DNA of 64,000 nucleotides from Cyanobium sp. AMD-g (GCF_024346395.1 NZ_JAGQCW010000002.1:248001-312000); one strand, 5' to 3'. Counted from the stretch's first letter, positions 18,031-27,405 are shown. Made by a program: numbers and translations. Notes: generated by a model not told the origin, from the letters alone.

Positions 18031-20256
18031 TTGAGTCACCCCGCTACGCCTGTTCCCCCTTCCGATGGCCCGGCCCGGGCCCAGTGCCCCTACTGCGGTG
18101 TGGGCTGCGGCCTCGAGATGAAGCCCCCGGGGGCGGCAGCGGCGGGCGGCGGTGAGGCGATCTGGACGGCCCGCGGCGACCGCCACCACCCTTCTTCCCT
18201 GGGCCAGGTCTGCGTCAAGGGGGCCACCGTGGGCGAGACCCTGCACCGCAACCGGCTCACCACACCGCTCTACCGGCAACGCACCGACCAGCCCTTCGCG
18301 CCGATCAGCTGGGATCGGGCCTTCGATCTGCTGGAGGCCCAGGTGCGCCGCACCCTGGCCGAAAAGGGCCCCTCCGGGATCGCCATGTATGGCTCCGGGC
18401 AGTTCCAGACCGAGGACTATTACGTCGCCAACAAACTGATCAAGGGGGCGCTGGGCAGCAACAACTTTGACGCCAACTCGCGCCTGTGCATGAGTTCGGC
18501 CGTGTCGGGCTATGTCCGCAGTTTCGGCTCCGATGGTCCCCCCTGTTGCTACGACGACCTGGATCAGGCCGACACGGTGCTGCTGATCGGCACCAACACG
18601 GCCGAGTGCCATCCGGTGCTGTTCCAGCGCCTGCTGAAGCGCAAGCGCAGGCAGAAGCAGGACCTTCAGATCGTGGTGGTGGACCCGCGTGCCACCGCCA
18701 CCAGCGACGCGGCCGACCTGCACCTGGCGATCCGGCCCGGCACCGATCTGGCCTTGCTGCATGGCCTCGGCCACCTGCTGCTGGAGCGGGGCGGGGTGGA
18801 TCGGGCCTATGTGCAGGCGTCCACCGAGGGCTTTGATGTCCTGGCCCAGCTGTGGGCGGCCTGGACGCCGGAGAAGGTGAGCCGGTTCTGCGGCATCGAG
18901 GAGCGGCAGCTGCACCAGCTCGCGGACCGCTGGGTGGCAAGCCCCGCGGTGCTGAGTCTCTGGTCGATGGGGGTGAACCAGAGCGTCGAGGGCACCGCCA
19001 CCGTGGCGGGGATCATCAACCTGCATCTGGTCAGCGGCCAGATCGGCCGGCCCGGCGCCGGGCCCTTTTCGCTCACCGGCCAGCCCAATGCCATGGGGGG
19101 CCGGGAAGCGGGTGGCCTGGCCCGGCTGCTGCCGGGCTACCGCTACGTCACCGATGCCGGGCATCGCGCTGAGCTGGAACGCCACTGGGGTCTGGACTCC
19201 GGTGCCATCGCACCGGAATCGGGGCTCACCGTGTGGGAACAGATCGAGGCGATGGAGCGGGACGCACTGGGGCTCTGGTGGGTGGCAGCCACCAATCCGC
19301 TGGTGAGCCTTCCCTGGCTCGATCGGGTGCGGGCCGCCGTGGCCCGCTGCCCGATGGTGGTGCTCAACGAGGCCTATGCCGGCACCGAAACCGCCGCCAT
19401 CTCCCACCTGGTGCTGCCGTCGGCCCAGTGGAGCGAGAAGGCCGGCGTGATGACCAATTCCGAGCGCCGCGTCACCCACTGCCCAGCCTTCCGCGCCCCC
19501 CCGGGCGAGGCCCGAGCCGACTGGGCGATCTTCGCCGAACTGGGCCGACGGCTGGGTTTTGAGGAGCAGTTCCGCTATGGCTCCTCGGCCGAGGTGTTCG
19601 CCGAGTTCGTCGCCATCACCTCCGGACGGTTGTGCGATCTCAGTGGCCTCAGCCATGGGTTCCTGCACGAGCACGGCCCCCAGCAATGGCCGTTCCCAGC
19701 CGGCACGCCGCCCGGTGGCGGTGCCCCGCGTCTGCACACCTCCGGCCGATTCCCCACGGCTTCGGGCCGCGCCCGCCTGATCAGCGAGCAGCCCATGGGC
19801 CTGGGTGAACCCCCCGATGACGACTACCCCCTGGTGCTCACCGTCGGCCGTTACCTGGAGCAGTGGCACACCATGACCCGCACGGCCCACGTCGAGCGGC
19901 TGCTGCGGCCCCATGCTGCGCCGCTGCTGGAGGTGAATCCCGTTGATGCCCGAACGCATGGATTGGTCGATGCGGGCCGGGCGGAGGTGGTCTCCCGCAG
20001 GGGGGCCGTGACGGCCACGGTGCAGATCACCGAGCGCATTCGCCAGGGCACGGTGTTTCTGCCGATGCACTGGGGGGCGTCCCAGGAGCAGGCCTGCGAG
20101 GCCAACCGGCTGATGCATGACCTGGGTTGCCCGATCTCCCAGCAGCCGGAACTCAAGGCTGCGGCTGTGACGCTGAAGCCGATCGCGGCGCCGTCAAGGG
20201 CGAGGCTGTCGAACTCCGGCGACCATCCAGGTCTCCGGTCCGACCTGAAGTCCTGA
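18031..20256 (+). CDS. narB: Ferredoxin-nitrate reductase
   Basis: Molybdo-bis-MGD enzyme reducing nitrate to nitrite with electrons from ferredoxin, in the cytoplasm. About 741 residues. The N-terminal [4Fe-4S] cysteines are in CPYCGVGCGLEMK and LGQVCVKG; then NSRLCMSSAV, a segment expected near the Mo site, and the cofactor segments LLIGTNTAECHPV and LTGQPNAMGGREAGG; the C-terminal MGD barrel has VLTVGRYLEQWHTMTR. The start is TTG 18031; no ATG or GTG lies in frame before the cluster. Convergent with, and overlapping by 63 bases, the Crp-like regulator of the nrt operon. No consensus NtcA box was seen in the short upstream gap. Confidence 0.93.
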   Translation: MSHPATPVPPSDGPARAQCPYCGVGCGLEMKPPGAAAAGGGEAIWTARGDRHHPSSLGQVCVKGATVGETLHRNRLTTPLYRQRTDQPFAPISWDRAFDLLEAQVRRTLAEKGPSGIAMYGSGQFQTEDYYVANKLIKGALGSNNFDANSRLCMSSAVSGYVRSFGSDGPPCCYDDLDQADTVLLIGTNTAECHPVLFQRLLKRKRRQKQDLQIVVVDPRATATSDAADLHLAIRPGTDLALLHGLGHLLLERGGVDRAYVQASTEGFDVLAQLWAAWTPEKVSRFCGIEERQLHQLADRWVASPAVLSLWSMGVNQSVEGTATVAGIINLHLVSGQIGRPGAGPFSLTGQPNAMGGREAGGLARLLPGYRYVTDAGHRAELERHWGLDSGAIAPESGLTVWEQIEAMERDALGLWWVAATNPLVSLPWLDRVRAAVARCPMVVLNEAYAGTETAAISHLVLPSAQWSEKAGVMTNSERRVTHCPAFRAPPGEARADWAIFAELGRRLGFEEQFRYGSSAEVFAEFVAITSGRLCDLSGLSHGFLHEHGPQQWPFPAGTPPGGGAPRLHTSGRFPTASGRARLISEQPMGLGEPPDDDYPLVLTVGRYLEQWHTMTRTAHVERLLRPHAAPLLEVNPVDARTHGLVDAGRAEVVSRRGAVTATVQITERIRQGTVFLPMHWGASQEQACEANRLMHDLGCPISQQPELKAAAVTLKPIAAPSRARLSNSGDHPGLRSDLKS

Positions 20257-20832
20257 GTCGCTTGCCGGCTGCTCCACCAGTCGCGGGGCGAGCCTGAGGT
20301 CTCCGGTCGGGCCGCGGCAGGTTTCGATCAGCCGAGCTCGGCGCAGAATCGAGAAGTTCTGCGTCACGGTCACTCTGGTGTGTCCGATCAGACCGGCGAT
20401 CTGGGCGTGGGTGAGCTGGAAAGGCAACACATACCATTCCTTCTGTCGATAACCGATGCGTTCGGCCAGCAATCGCAACAGGGCTGTCAGGCGTTGTTCA
20501 GCCGTTGTCAGGTGGCGAATCAACAGCAGATCCACGGTCCAGTCGTTGAGGCTGTGCTGCCCTGGTTGCGGCGCGTCGACGTTGGATTCGCTCAGCTGCA
20601 CCGGGGTGATGGCTTCCAGATGCATCGTTGCCCTGCGCTGAAACTCCAGGGGCAACTGATCGCCGGCCTGAAGAAATCCCAGGGTGATGGACTGGTGGTT
20701 GGTGGTTGACAACGAGACCTTCAACAGCCCCTGCTCGATCTGGAAACACCGGACCGCACCTTGATGTTCTGGATCGAGCAGCAGGGTGTGGCCCTCGGCG
20801 ATGTTGATCCCGACACTCTGCTGTGGTGTCAC
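20194..20832 (-). CDS. Crp/Fnr-family (NtcA-like) regulator of the nrt operon
   Basis: Transcription factor of 212 residues: a degenerate cyclic-nucleotide-type beta barrel (GLLKVSLSTTNHQSITLGFL) followed by a winged helix (LTHAQIAGLIGHTRVTVTQN, about 142-161). The recognition helix resembles NtcA's STRVTITRLL but replaces the second half, so it is a paralog, not NtcA itself. The start is GTG 20832 overlapping the nrtD stop (GTGA), making it the last gene of nrtABCD. A nitrate-cluster-specific activator, filling the place LysR-type NtcB has in other cyanobacteria, is my inference. Its 3' end overlaps narB by 63 bases. Confidence 0.78.
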   Translation of the reverse strand: MTPQQSVGINIAEGHTLLLDPEHQGAVRCFQIEQGLLKVSLSTTNHQSITLGFLQAGDQLPLEFQRRATMHLEAITPVQLSESNVDAPQPGQHSLNDWTVDLLLIRHLTTAEQRLTALLRLLAERIGYRQKEWYVLPFQLTHAQIAGLIGHTRVTVTQNFSILRRARLIETCRGPTGDLRLAPRLVEQPASDSGLQVGPETWMVAGVRQPRP

Positions 20833-21662
20833 TGATCGTCATGGGCGAAACGCCGATAGAGAAAGTCGAGCGCGTGGTTGCGGTAGTCGTAATACTCCGG
20901 CATTTCCATCAGCTGGGCCCGCTGACGGGGTCGCGGGAAGGGCAGCTCGAGGATCTCGCCGATCGTCGCCGCCGGGCCATTGGTCATCATCACGACCCGA
21001 TCGGCCAGGAACAGGGCCTCATCGATGGAGTGGGTGATCATCAGCACGGTCACCTTGTGCTCCTGCCAGATCTTGAGCAGCTCCTCCTGCAGCTCCTCCT
21101 TGGTGATCGGATCGAGGGCGCCGAACGGCTCATCAAGGATCAGCACCTTCGGCTGCAAGGCCAGGGCCCGGGCGATCGAGACCCGTTGCTTCATCCCCCC
21201 GGACAGGCTGCCCGGTCGCTTGTCGGCCGCCTCACTCAGCCCCACCATGGCCAGGTGGCTCTCGACGATCCGGCTGGCGTCGCCGTTGCGTTTGAGATGG
21301 GGAAACACGTTGTTCACCGCCAGGGCCACGTTCTCGGCGGCCGACATCCAGGGCAGCAGGGAATAGTTCTGAAACACCACCATCCGGTCGGGGCCGGGTT
21401 CGCGGATCGGCACCGATTCCAGCCGCACCTCTCCACTGGTGGGCTGGCCGAAGCCCGATACCAGGTCGAGCAGGGTGGATTTGCCGCAACCGGAATGGCC
21501 GATGACGCAGATGAATTCGCCTTCCGCCACCTCCAGGCTGATGTTGTCGAGCACGGTGTAAGGCCCCTTCGGGGTGGGATACACCTTGCTGACGCCATCG
21601 ATCACCAGGAACGGTTCATTGGAAACGGCTTGGCTGGACGGGGCCGACGTCAGGGTCTGCAT
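20829..21662 (-). CDS. nrtD: Nitrate/nitrite ABC transporter ATPase NrtD
   Basis: ATPase subunit of 277 residues on the cytoplasmic face of the nitrate importer. Walker A GHSGCGKSTLLDLVSGF (about 56-72), signature GSLSGGMKQRVSIARALA, Walker B VLILDEPFGALDP and the H-loop region MITHSIDEAL are all intact. No receptor-like C-terminal domain, which distinguishes it from NrtC. It overlaps the Crp-like gene by 4 bases and lies 33 bases after nrtC. Confidence 0.93.
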   Translation of the reverse strand: MQTLTSAPSSQAVSNEPFLVIDGVSKVYPTPKGPYTVLDNISLEVAEGEFICVIGHSGCGKSTLLDLVSGFGQPTSGEVRLESVPIREPGPDRMVVFQNYSLLPWMSAAENVALAVNNVFPHLKRNGDASRIVESHLAMVGLSEAADKRPGSLSGGMKQRVSIARALALQPKVLILDEPFGALDPITKEELQEELLKIWQEHKVTVLMITHSIDEALFLADRVVMMTNGPAATIGEILELPFPRPRQRAQLMEMPEYYDYRNHALDFLYRRFAHDDQ

Positions 21663-21695
21663 GCAGGCGAAGGGGGATGGGGAAGCGAAGGGCCG

Positions 21696-23693
21696 TCAGC
21701 GGCTGGCCGGGGCGGGCAGTGGCGCCGGGGCCACCGTCACCTGGCCCTTGACGGCCAAGAGGTTGAGGTAACCCAGGGGATCGACCGGGTCGAGGCGATC
21801 GCCGTTGAACGCCGCCACCGGTGAGGGGGGCTGCGCCGTGGTCGGCAGCCCCAGGGCGGCGGCGGCGCTGCGGAACAGGGCGCGATCCTGCACCCGGTCG
21901 GCCACCTCCTGCCAGTTGCTGGGAAAGCTGGTGAGGCCCCAGCGTCCCAGCTGGCTGAGGATCCAGACCGCCTCGCTCGGGTTGGGCTCGTTGACCTCAG
22001 GGCCGAAGAAGCGGTTGAACGACGGCATGACGGTGGGTGCGCCGGTGCCACGGTCGTAGGCATCGACCAGTCCCGGGCGGATCGTCGCCACATCGGTGCC
22101 CACGTACTGACTCTGGGACAGGAGTTCCGCCAGTTCGTTGCGGTGGGCCGGGTCGTCGCAGTAGCGGCAGGCCTCCAGCAGCGCCTGCACCAGGGCCTGG
22201 TGGGTGCGGGGGTAGGCCGCTGCCCACGCCTCTTTCACCCCCAGCACCTTTTCGCCGTGGCCATTCCAGAGCTCCACATCGGTGGCGATCACCGTGCCGA
22301 GCCCTTCGCTCACGGCGCGGGAGTTCCAGGGCTCACCGACGCAGTAGCCATCGATGGTGCCCGCCTTGAGCGCTGCCAGCATCTGAGGTGGTGGGATCAC
22401 CAGCAGCTCCACGTCACGCTCGGGATGGATCCCCGCTGAGGCCAGCCAGGCCCGCAGGATCAGGTTGTGCATCGAGGCCGGATGCACCACGGCGAGAACC
22501 GGCTTGGTGCCCGGGTGGGCGACGATCCAGGCTTTGAGCTCAGCCAGGGTGGTCACCCCGGCGTCGTGGAAGCGGCGATGCAGGGTGATGGCATTGCCGT
22601 TGCAGCTCAAGGTGAGGGCACTGACCATGGGCATCGGCGGTTGGCCGTTGCAACCGAGGGTCATGGCGATGGGCATGCCAGCCACCATGAGGGCCCCATC
22701 GATCACGCCCTGGCGGACGTGGGTCTCGAGGGTTTTCCAGTTGCTTTCACGCCGCAGCCGCACCTGGTCGAGGCCGTGCTTGGTGAAGAACCCCTTCTCC
22801 TGGGCCACCACCAGCGGCAGGCAGTCGGTGAGGGGAATGAAGCCCAGCTCCAGATTCACCTTCTCCAGGCCGTTGGCGGCGATGGCATCGGCGGGCTTGA
22901 GCCGCTGCTGTCTGGCCCGGCGCTGTTCCGAGAGGAAGTTCACGATCTCGCCGCGGAGCCCGTAGTAGCGCGGGTGCTCCACCGCCCCCAGCTGGGTTCG
23001 GGGCCGGGGCAAGGGCACCTCGAGAATCTGGTCGATGTGGGCCTCAGGCCCGTTGGTCATCAGCACCACCCGGTCGGAGAGCAGCAGGGCCTCATCCACA
23101 TCGTGGGTGACCATCAGGGCGGTGACCTTGGCCTCCTGGCAGATCTGCATGAGCTGTTCCTGCAGGTTGCCCCGGGTGAGCGCATCGAGGGCGCCGAAGG
23201 GCTCATCCAGCAGCAGCAGCTTCGGCCGCAGGGCCAGGGCCCGGGCGATGGCGACCCGTTGTTTCATGCCACCGGAAATTTCCCTGGGATATTTATCGGC
23301 GGCGGCCTTCAGACCCACCAGCTGGATGTGGTGGTCAATGATCGCTTCCCGTTCCTTGTGATCCTTGGCGGCGATCACGTTGTCAACGCCGAGGGCGATG
23401 TTCTGGCGCACCGTGAGCCAGGGCAGCAGTGAATAGTTCTGGAACACCACCATCCGATCAGGACCTGGATCGGTGACCTGCCGGCCGTTCATCAGAATGC
23501 CCCCCTGGGTGGCACTGGTGAGCCCAGCCAGCAAATTCAACAGGGTCGACTTGCCGCAGCCGGAGTGGCCGACGAGCGAGATGAATTCGCCTTCGGCGAT
23601 ATTGAGAAAGATATCTCTGAGGGCCACGTAGTTGCCCCCTCCAGGCAGGGGGAAGACCTGGGTGACGTGGTCAACCGTGAACAGGGTGGCCAT
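21696..23693 (-). CDS. nrtC: Nitrate ABC transporter ATPase-receptor fusion NrtC
   Basis: Two-domain subunit of 665 residues. Residues 1-255 are an ABC ATPase (GHSGCGKSTLLNLLAGL, EISGGMKQRVAIARALA, LLLLDEPFGALD). From about 285 to 640 is a domain homologous to NrtA (LELGFIPLTDCLPLVVAQEK matches NrtA's LGFIALTDAAPLIIAKEK). In Synechococcus elongatus this domain mediates ammonium/nitrogen inhibition of uptake; that role is taken from the family. The fusion is a hallmark of cyanobacterial Nrt and NrtC-type systems. Two bases separate it from nrtB. Confidence 0.95.
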   Translation of the reverse strand: MATLFTVDHVTQVFPLPGGGNYVALRDIFLNIAEGEFISLVGHSGCGKSTLLNLLAGLTSATQGGILMNGRQVTDPGPDRMVVFQNYSLLPWLTVRQNIALGVDNVIAAKDHKEREAIIDHHIQLVGLKAAADKYPREISGGMKQRVAIARALALRPKLLLLDEPFGALDALTRGNLQEQLMQICQEAKVTALMVTHDVDEALLLSDRVVLMTNGPEAHIDQILEVPLPRPRTQLGAVEHPRYYGLRGEIVNFLSEQRRARQQRLKPADAIAANGLEKVNLELGFIPLTDCLPLVVAQEKGFFTKHGLDQVRLRRESNWKTLETHVRQGVIDGALMVAGMPIAMTLGCNGQPPMPMVSALTLSCNGNAITLHRRFHDAGVTTLAELKAWIVAHPGTKPVLAVVHPASMHNLILRAWLASAGIHPERDVELLVIPPPQMLAALKAGTIDGYCVGEPWNSRAVSEGLGTVIATDVELWNGHGEKVLGVKEAWAAAYPRTHQALVQALLEACRYCDDPAHRNELAELLSQSQYVGTDVATIRPGLVDAYDRGTGAPTVMPSFNRFFGPEVNEPNPSEAVWILSQLGRWGLTSFPSNWQEVADRVQDRALFRSAAAALGLPTTAQPPSPVAAFNGDRLDPVDPLGYLNLLAVKGQVTVAPAPLPAPASR

Positions 23694-23695
23694 GG

Positions 23696-24529
23696 TCAGG
23701 CGGCTCCTTTGCTGAGCTTGCGCCCGGCGAAGGCGACAAGGCGATCAAGGAGCAGACCGACAATTCCCACATAGATGATGGCCAGAATGATCTGACTGGA
23801 GCTGGCATCGCCTCCGGCGTTGTAGGCATCCCAGATGAAATAACCAATGCCGCCATCAGCCTTCAGCATTTCGGCGGCGACGATGGCCAGCCAGGCCAGG
23901 CCGACGGCGATGCGAAGACCAGCGAAAACGTAGGGGATGGTGGCAGGAATGACAATATCTTTAATGTAGGCATTTTTGGGAAGTTTCAGAACCCTGGCGA
24001 CATTGATGTAATCTTCGGGGATTTCTCGAATGCCAATCGCTGTGTTGATGATGATCGGCCAGATCGCCGTGATGAAAATCACAAAGATGGCCGATGTGGT
24101 GGAATCCTGGAACACCATCAGCGTGATGGGAAACCAGGCCAGAGGTGGCACGGTTCGCAACACCTGAATCACAGGATCGAAGCCTTTGCCGAGGAATCGA
24201 TTCATCCCCAGGATGCCGCCAAGGGTGATTCCGACAATGGCGGCAAGTCCGTATCCCATGGCCACCCGCTGCAGCGAGATCAGGATCTGCCAAGCCAGGC
24301 CCTTGCTGGTGCCCCCATCATCGAAGAAGGGATGGATGATGTAGGGATCCCAGGTGTCGACGATGACATTGATGGGGCCTGGCAGTCGGCCGACGCCCAG
24401 GACCAGGGAAACAAGCTGCCACACCACAAGAAAGGTGCCGATGCAGATCAGATAGGGGGACACCCGGGAGACCCAGATCGGCGTGATCCTCTTGGACTGG
24501 TTGTGTGGTGCTACTGCGCTGAGGGCCAT
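23696..24529 (-). CDS. nrtB: Nitrate/nitrite ABC transporter permease NrtB
   Basis: Inner-membrane permease of 277 residues with about six helices of the BPD_transp_1 fold. The cytoplasmic EAA-type loop is around INVARVLKLPKNAYIKDIVI (about 170-190), which contacts the NrtC/NrtD ATPases. Start, SD region and spacing fit the operon: 57 bases after nrtA and 2 bases before nrtC. Base composition is more AT-rich than the flanking genes in the first half, which may only reflect membrane-protein codon use. Confidence 0.93.
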   Translation of the reverse strand: MALSAVAPHNQSKRITPIWVSRVSPYLICIGTFLVVWQLVSLVLGVGRLPGPINVIVDTWDPYIIHPFFDDGGTSKGLAWQILISLQRVAMGYGLAAIVGITLGGILGMNRFLGKGFDPVIQVLRTVPPLAWFPITLMVFQDSTTSAIFVIFITAIWPIIINTAIGIREIPEDYINVARVLKLPKNAYIKDIVIPATIPYVFAGLRIAVGLAWLAIVAAEMLKADGGIGYFIWDAYNAGGDASSSQIILAIIYVGIVGLLLDRLVAFAGRKLSKGAA

Positions 24530-24586
24530 GGGGGAACGGTTGGAGGTGGCAGGGTGAAGAGGTCTTGGTGGGAAACCTCTTCAGCT

Positions 24587-25900
24587 TCAGGACATGGCCT
24601 TGATCTTCAGCCCATCGAGATAGGCCTTGGGATTTTCCGGGTCGAAGACGACGCCGTCAAAGAAGGTTTCCTTGCCGCGCGAGTCACTGGCCGGAATGGC
24701 CTTGTCCTGCCCTATCGCCTTGGCCGCCTCCTTCCAGAGATCGGCGCGGTTGACCTGGTTCACCAGGGCGTCGATGTCGGTGCTGGCGGGGAGATAGCCC
24801 CAGCGCATGTCCTCGACGACGAACCACTGGTCGTGGCTCTTGAACGGGAAGGAGGCGTTTTCGCTCCAGAAGCGCATGCGATAAGGGCTGTCGGTCACGA
24901 CACGGCCGTCGCCGTAGTCGAAGTTGCCGGCCAGGCGTGGTTTGATGTCGGCCACCGAGGCCTTGAAGTACTTGTCCTTCGAGGTGATTTCGCAGAGTTC
25001 GTCGAGGTTGGCGGGGTCTTCACACCACATCTGGGCTTCCAGGACCGCCTTCAGCAGGGCCTGGGTGGCCTTGGGGTTCTTCTCCACCCAGTCGGCGCGC
25101 ATCGAGAAGGATTTCTCGGGGTGGAACTTCCAGAGTTCCCCGGTGACCGCAGCGGTGTAGCCGAGCTTTTTGTTGACGAGGCGCTGGTTCCAGGGCTCGC
25201 CGACGCAGAAGGTGTCCATGGTGCCGGTCTGCATGTTGGCCACCATCTGGGGCGGGGGGACCACCACCAGGTCGGCGTCCTTGTTGGGGTCGATGCCGTT
25301 GGCGGCCAGCCAGTAGCGCATCCACAGGTCGTGGGTGCCGCCCGGGAAGGTGACGGCGGCCTTGAACTTCCTGCCGGTCTTGGCCGTGGACGCCACGGCA
25401 TCGGCGAGCCCGGCCTTGTTGTCGATGGTGAGCTTGTTGGCCAGGAAGTCTTTCGAGACCGACAGGCCCTGTCCCTGGAGATTCAGCCGGGCCAGGGTGG
25501 CCATCGGCAGCGGCTGTTTGCTCTTGGTGATCTTGCCTGCCGCCAGCAGCAGCGGCATCGGCGTGAGGATGTGGGCGCCCGCAATGCCGCCGCCGGCTTC
25601 ACCCAGCTCCAGGTTGTCGCGGGTGACGGCCCAGGAGGTCTGCTTCATCACCTTCACCTCCGGCATGCCGTGCTTGGCGAAGAAGCCCTTCTCCTTGGCG
25701 ATGATCAGCGGGGCGGCGTCGGTGAGGGCGATGAAGCCGAGGGTCACCCCGGGAACTTCAGGCGCATCGGCGCCACCACCGGCCGGGGCGGGGGTGGGGG
25801 CGGCCGCCTCCTTGGTGCCGCCACAGGCACTGAGCCAGATGGCGCCTGCCGTGGTGCCGGCGGCGGTGATCAGAAACTTGCGACGGGAAAGATTCGACAT
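24587..25900 (-). CDS. nrtA: Nitrate/nitrite-binding lipoprotein NrtA
   Basis: Periplasmic, membrane-anchored receptor of 437 residues that captures nitrate and nitrite. The N-terminus has a twin-arginine-type motif (SRRKFLITAAG) and a lipobox (WLSACGG, cysteine near 26), then a P/A/G-rich linker and the CmpA/NrtA solute-binding fold (GFIALTDAAPLIIAKEKGFF, WMRYWLAANGIDPNKDADLV, VGEPWNQRLV). It is the first gene of nrtABCD-crp. The leader 25901-26077 holds a small hairpin but no clear GTA-N8-TAC NtcA box that I could find. Confidence 0.93.
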   Translation of the reverse strand: MSNLSRRKFLITAAGTTAGAIWLSACGGTKEAAAPTPAPAGGGADAPEVPGVTLGFIALTDAAPLIIAKEKGFFAKHGMPEVKVMKQTSWAVTRDNLELGEAGGGIAGAHILTPMPLLLAAGKITKSKQPLPMATLARLNLQGQGLSVSKDFLANKLTIDNKAGLADAVASTAKTGRKFKAAVTFPGGTHDLWMRYWLAANGIDPNKDADLVVVPPPQMVANMQTGTMDTFCVGEPWNQRLVNKKLGYTAAVTGELWKFHPEKSFSMRADWVEKNPKATQALLKAVLEAQMWCEDPANLDELCEITSKDKYFKASVADIKPRLAGNFDYGDGRVVTDSPYRMRFWSENASFPFKSHDQWFVVEDMRWGYLPASTDIDALVNQVNRADLWKEAAKAIGQDKAIPASDSRGKETFFDGVVFDPENPKAYLDGLKIKAMS

Positions 25901-25936
25901 GGAGCCGGAGGGAGAGCCAGAGAGGACCGGAGGAAG

Positions 25937-25950
25937 GCACCTTCGGGTGC
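25937..25950 (-). promoter_or_regulatory. Tetraloop hairpin in the nrtA leader
   Basis: GCACC and GGTGC are perfect arms around a 4-base loop (TTCG on plus, CGAA on minus), 36 bases upstream of the nrtA ATG. In the mRNA it would form a compact stem in the 5' leader. A regulatory role is unproven. Confidence 0.3.
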
Positions 25951-26077
25951 AGTTGTTCTCAGGACGGGCCTCACAACAAAGGGCACCGTGCTGGTGAAGA
26001 TTGGTTGGGCTGGCGCGCAGGCTGACCAGACACGACTAAAGAGACCACGGCGATGGTCCCCTTAAGAGTCGCGACGG

Positions 26078-27211
26078 TTACCGATTCAGAAGTTGCCGGC
26101 GCAGCCGTTCGCCGCTGCGGGCCAGAAGCAGGCCCGTGGCGCGTTCAAGGGCCTCCTCAAGTCGCTCGAAGCGCCCGGCGAACCACAGGTAGGCGGCCAC
26201 GTTCCAGCGCAGCGCCGGCATCAGGGCGCCTTCGCCACAAAGGGCCGCCAGGGCCTGCGAACGCCACAGTTCCAGGCTTTGCCAGGGCACCTCGGCGCTG
26301 GTGATGCCGTGGTCGCGGGGGTGGAGCAGGATCCGCTCGGGCACTCCCTGGCGCACCCGGGCCGTGATGCCGGCACGTGAGGTGGGCAGGTCGGTGGAGC
26401 CCTCGAGCCCCTTCACCGTCAGCAGGTCGGTTTCCCCGCAGTCCTGCAGGGCCTGCCAGGCACGGGTCTCCGTGGGGGGATGGACGAAGCCGCTCACCAG
26501 CAGGTGCTGCCCACGGTGCGGCGTCCACAGCAACTCCAGACTCGCCACCGGCGGTCGTTTGCCGATGGCATCGCGCACCGGCACCAGCCTTTCGGCCAGG
26601 GGGAAGTGGTCGGGCTGGTGGGTGAGGGCCAGCCCGTGGCGGTCGAGGCGCTGTTGGACGTCGCTGAGCGACAGCCCGGTCGAGGGGATGCCGATCGACT
26701 CGAACAGCTCGGCCAGGGTGACACCGAATTTGACCGGCATCGGGTCGCCGCCGTGCAGCACCACCGGCAGGTCGTCGCTGGCCAGCACCAGGGCCACCAA
26801 TGGCAGCAGGGGGGCGGTGCGGCTGCGGCCGTCGTAGGGCACGCCGAAGCAGAGCGGTCGTCGGCCGGGTGTTTCCAGGACCGGGCCCCAGCGGCGGTAG
26901 CTGTCGAGCATCCCGGAGAGCTCGATCGGGTGGGGGCGGCGGATGCGATGCGCGATCAGGAAGGCCCCCATCTGGGCGTCATCGACCTGGCCCTGGAGCA
27001 TCAGGTCCATCGCCACACCGGCCTCCTGCCGATCCAGGCCGGTGCTGGTGTGTTCGCCGCTGCCCACCTTGCCGATCAACTCGCGGAAGTGGGACCGCTC
27101 GGGGCCGAGCGCCCGCAGGCGGACCAGGCGCCGATCCTCTGCTGGCGGCACCGTTGTCTGCAAGGTGGCGTCGGGCCCCAGGCTGGCCGGTTCTGGTAAC
27201 AGTGGCGACAT
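26078..27211 (-). CDS. TrpD2-like (anthranilate phosphoribosyltransferase-related) protein
   Basis: Protein of 377 residues with the anthranilate/nucleoside phosphorylase fold: helical N-terminal part (DLMLQGQVDDAQMGAFLIAH) and a glycosyltransferase-3 domain (FGVPYDGRSRTAPLLPLVAL, VVLHGGDPMPVKFGVT). The PRPP-binding GTGGD signature of true TrpD is not seen, so a role in tryptophan synthesis is doubtful; this matches the TrpD2/YbiB group, some of which bind nucleic acid. Located between nrtA and nirA, divergent from nirA. A broken second copy of the gene lies at about 35.9-36.2 kb. Confidence 0.75.
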   Translation of the reverse strand: MSPLLPEPASLGPDATLQTTVPPAEDRRLVRLRALGPERSHFRELIGKVGSGEHTSTGLDRQEAGVAMDLMLQGQVDDAQMGAFLIAHRIRRPHPIELSGMLDSYRRWGPVLETPGRRPLCFGVPYDGRSRTAPLLPLVALVLASDDLPVVLHGGDPMPVKFGVTLAELFESIGIPSTGLSLSDVQQRLDRHGLALTHQPDHFPLAERLVPVRDAIGKRPPVASLELLWTPHRGQHLLVSGFVHPPTETRAWQALQDCGETDLLTVKGLEGSTDLPTSRAGITARVRQGVPERILLHPRDHGITSAEVPWQSLELWRSQALAALCGEGALMPALRWNVAAYLWFAGRFERLEEALERATGLLLARSGERLRRQLLNR

Positions 27212-27383
27212 GGGAGGACGGCTCCATGCCGGAAACTAAACCCTTCTTGATCGGTGGGTCTGCGCAGCTTTCTCTGGCGCTCCCCGACAAACGATCCTTC
27301 CGGTCGACGCAGCTCTCACCGGCGTCCCGGCATCCGCCGACCCCTCCACGGGTTGCTTGCGTCCTCCTGCCAGGCAGGGATCC

Positions 27384-27405
27384 TCCGCATGGCCGGCCAT
27401 GCGGA
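27384..27405. promoter_or_regulatory. 22-bp perfect palindrome at the nirA start
   Basis: A 22-base perfect palindrome with left arm TCCGCATGGCC lies 13 bases before the ATG at 27419 and contains the in-frame ATG at 27389. It is placed where a repressor or a translation-blocking hairpin would act. It does not match the NtcA consensus. Confidence 0.5.

Noticed and set aside
17947-20118. 723-codon open frame antisense to narB
   Set aside because: No recognizable motif; arises from strong third-position GC bias of narB.
24332-26065. 577-codon open frame antisense to nrtA/nrtB
   Set aside because: Crosses the gap between two certain genes and has antisense-type composition.
25901-26077. NtcA box (GTA-N8-TAC) upstream of nrtA
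   Set aside because: No match to the consensus core was found by eye; only a short hairpin is present.
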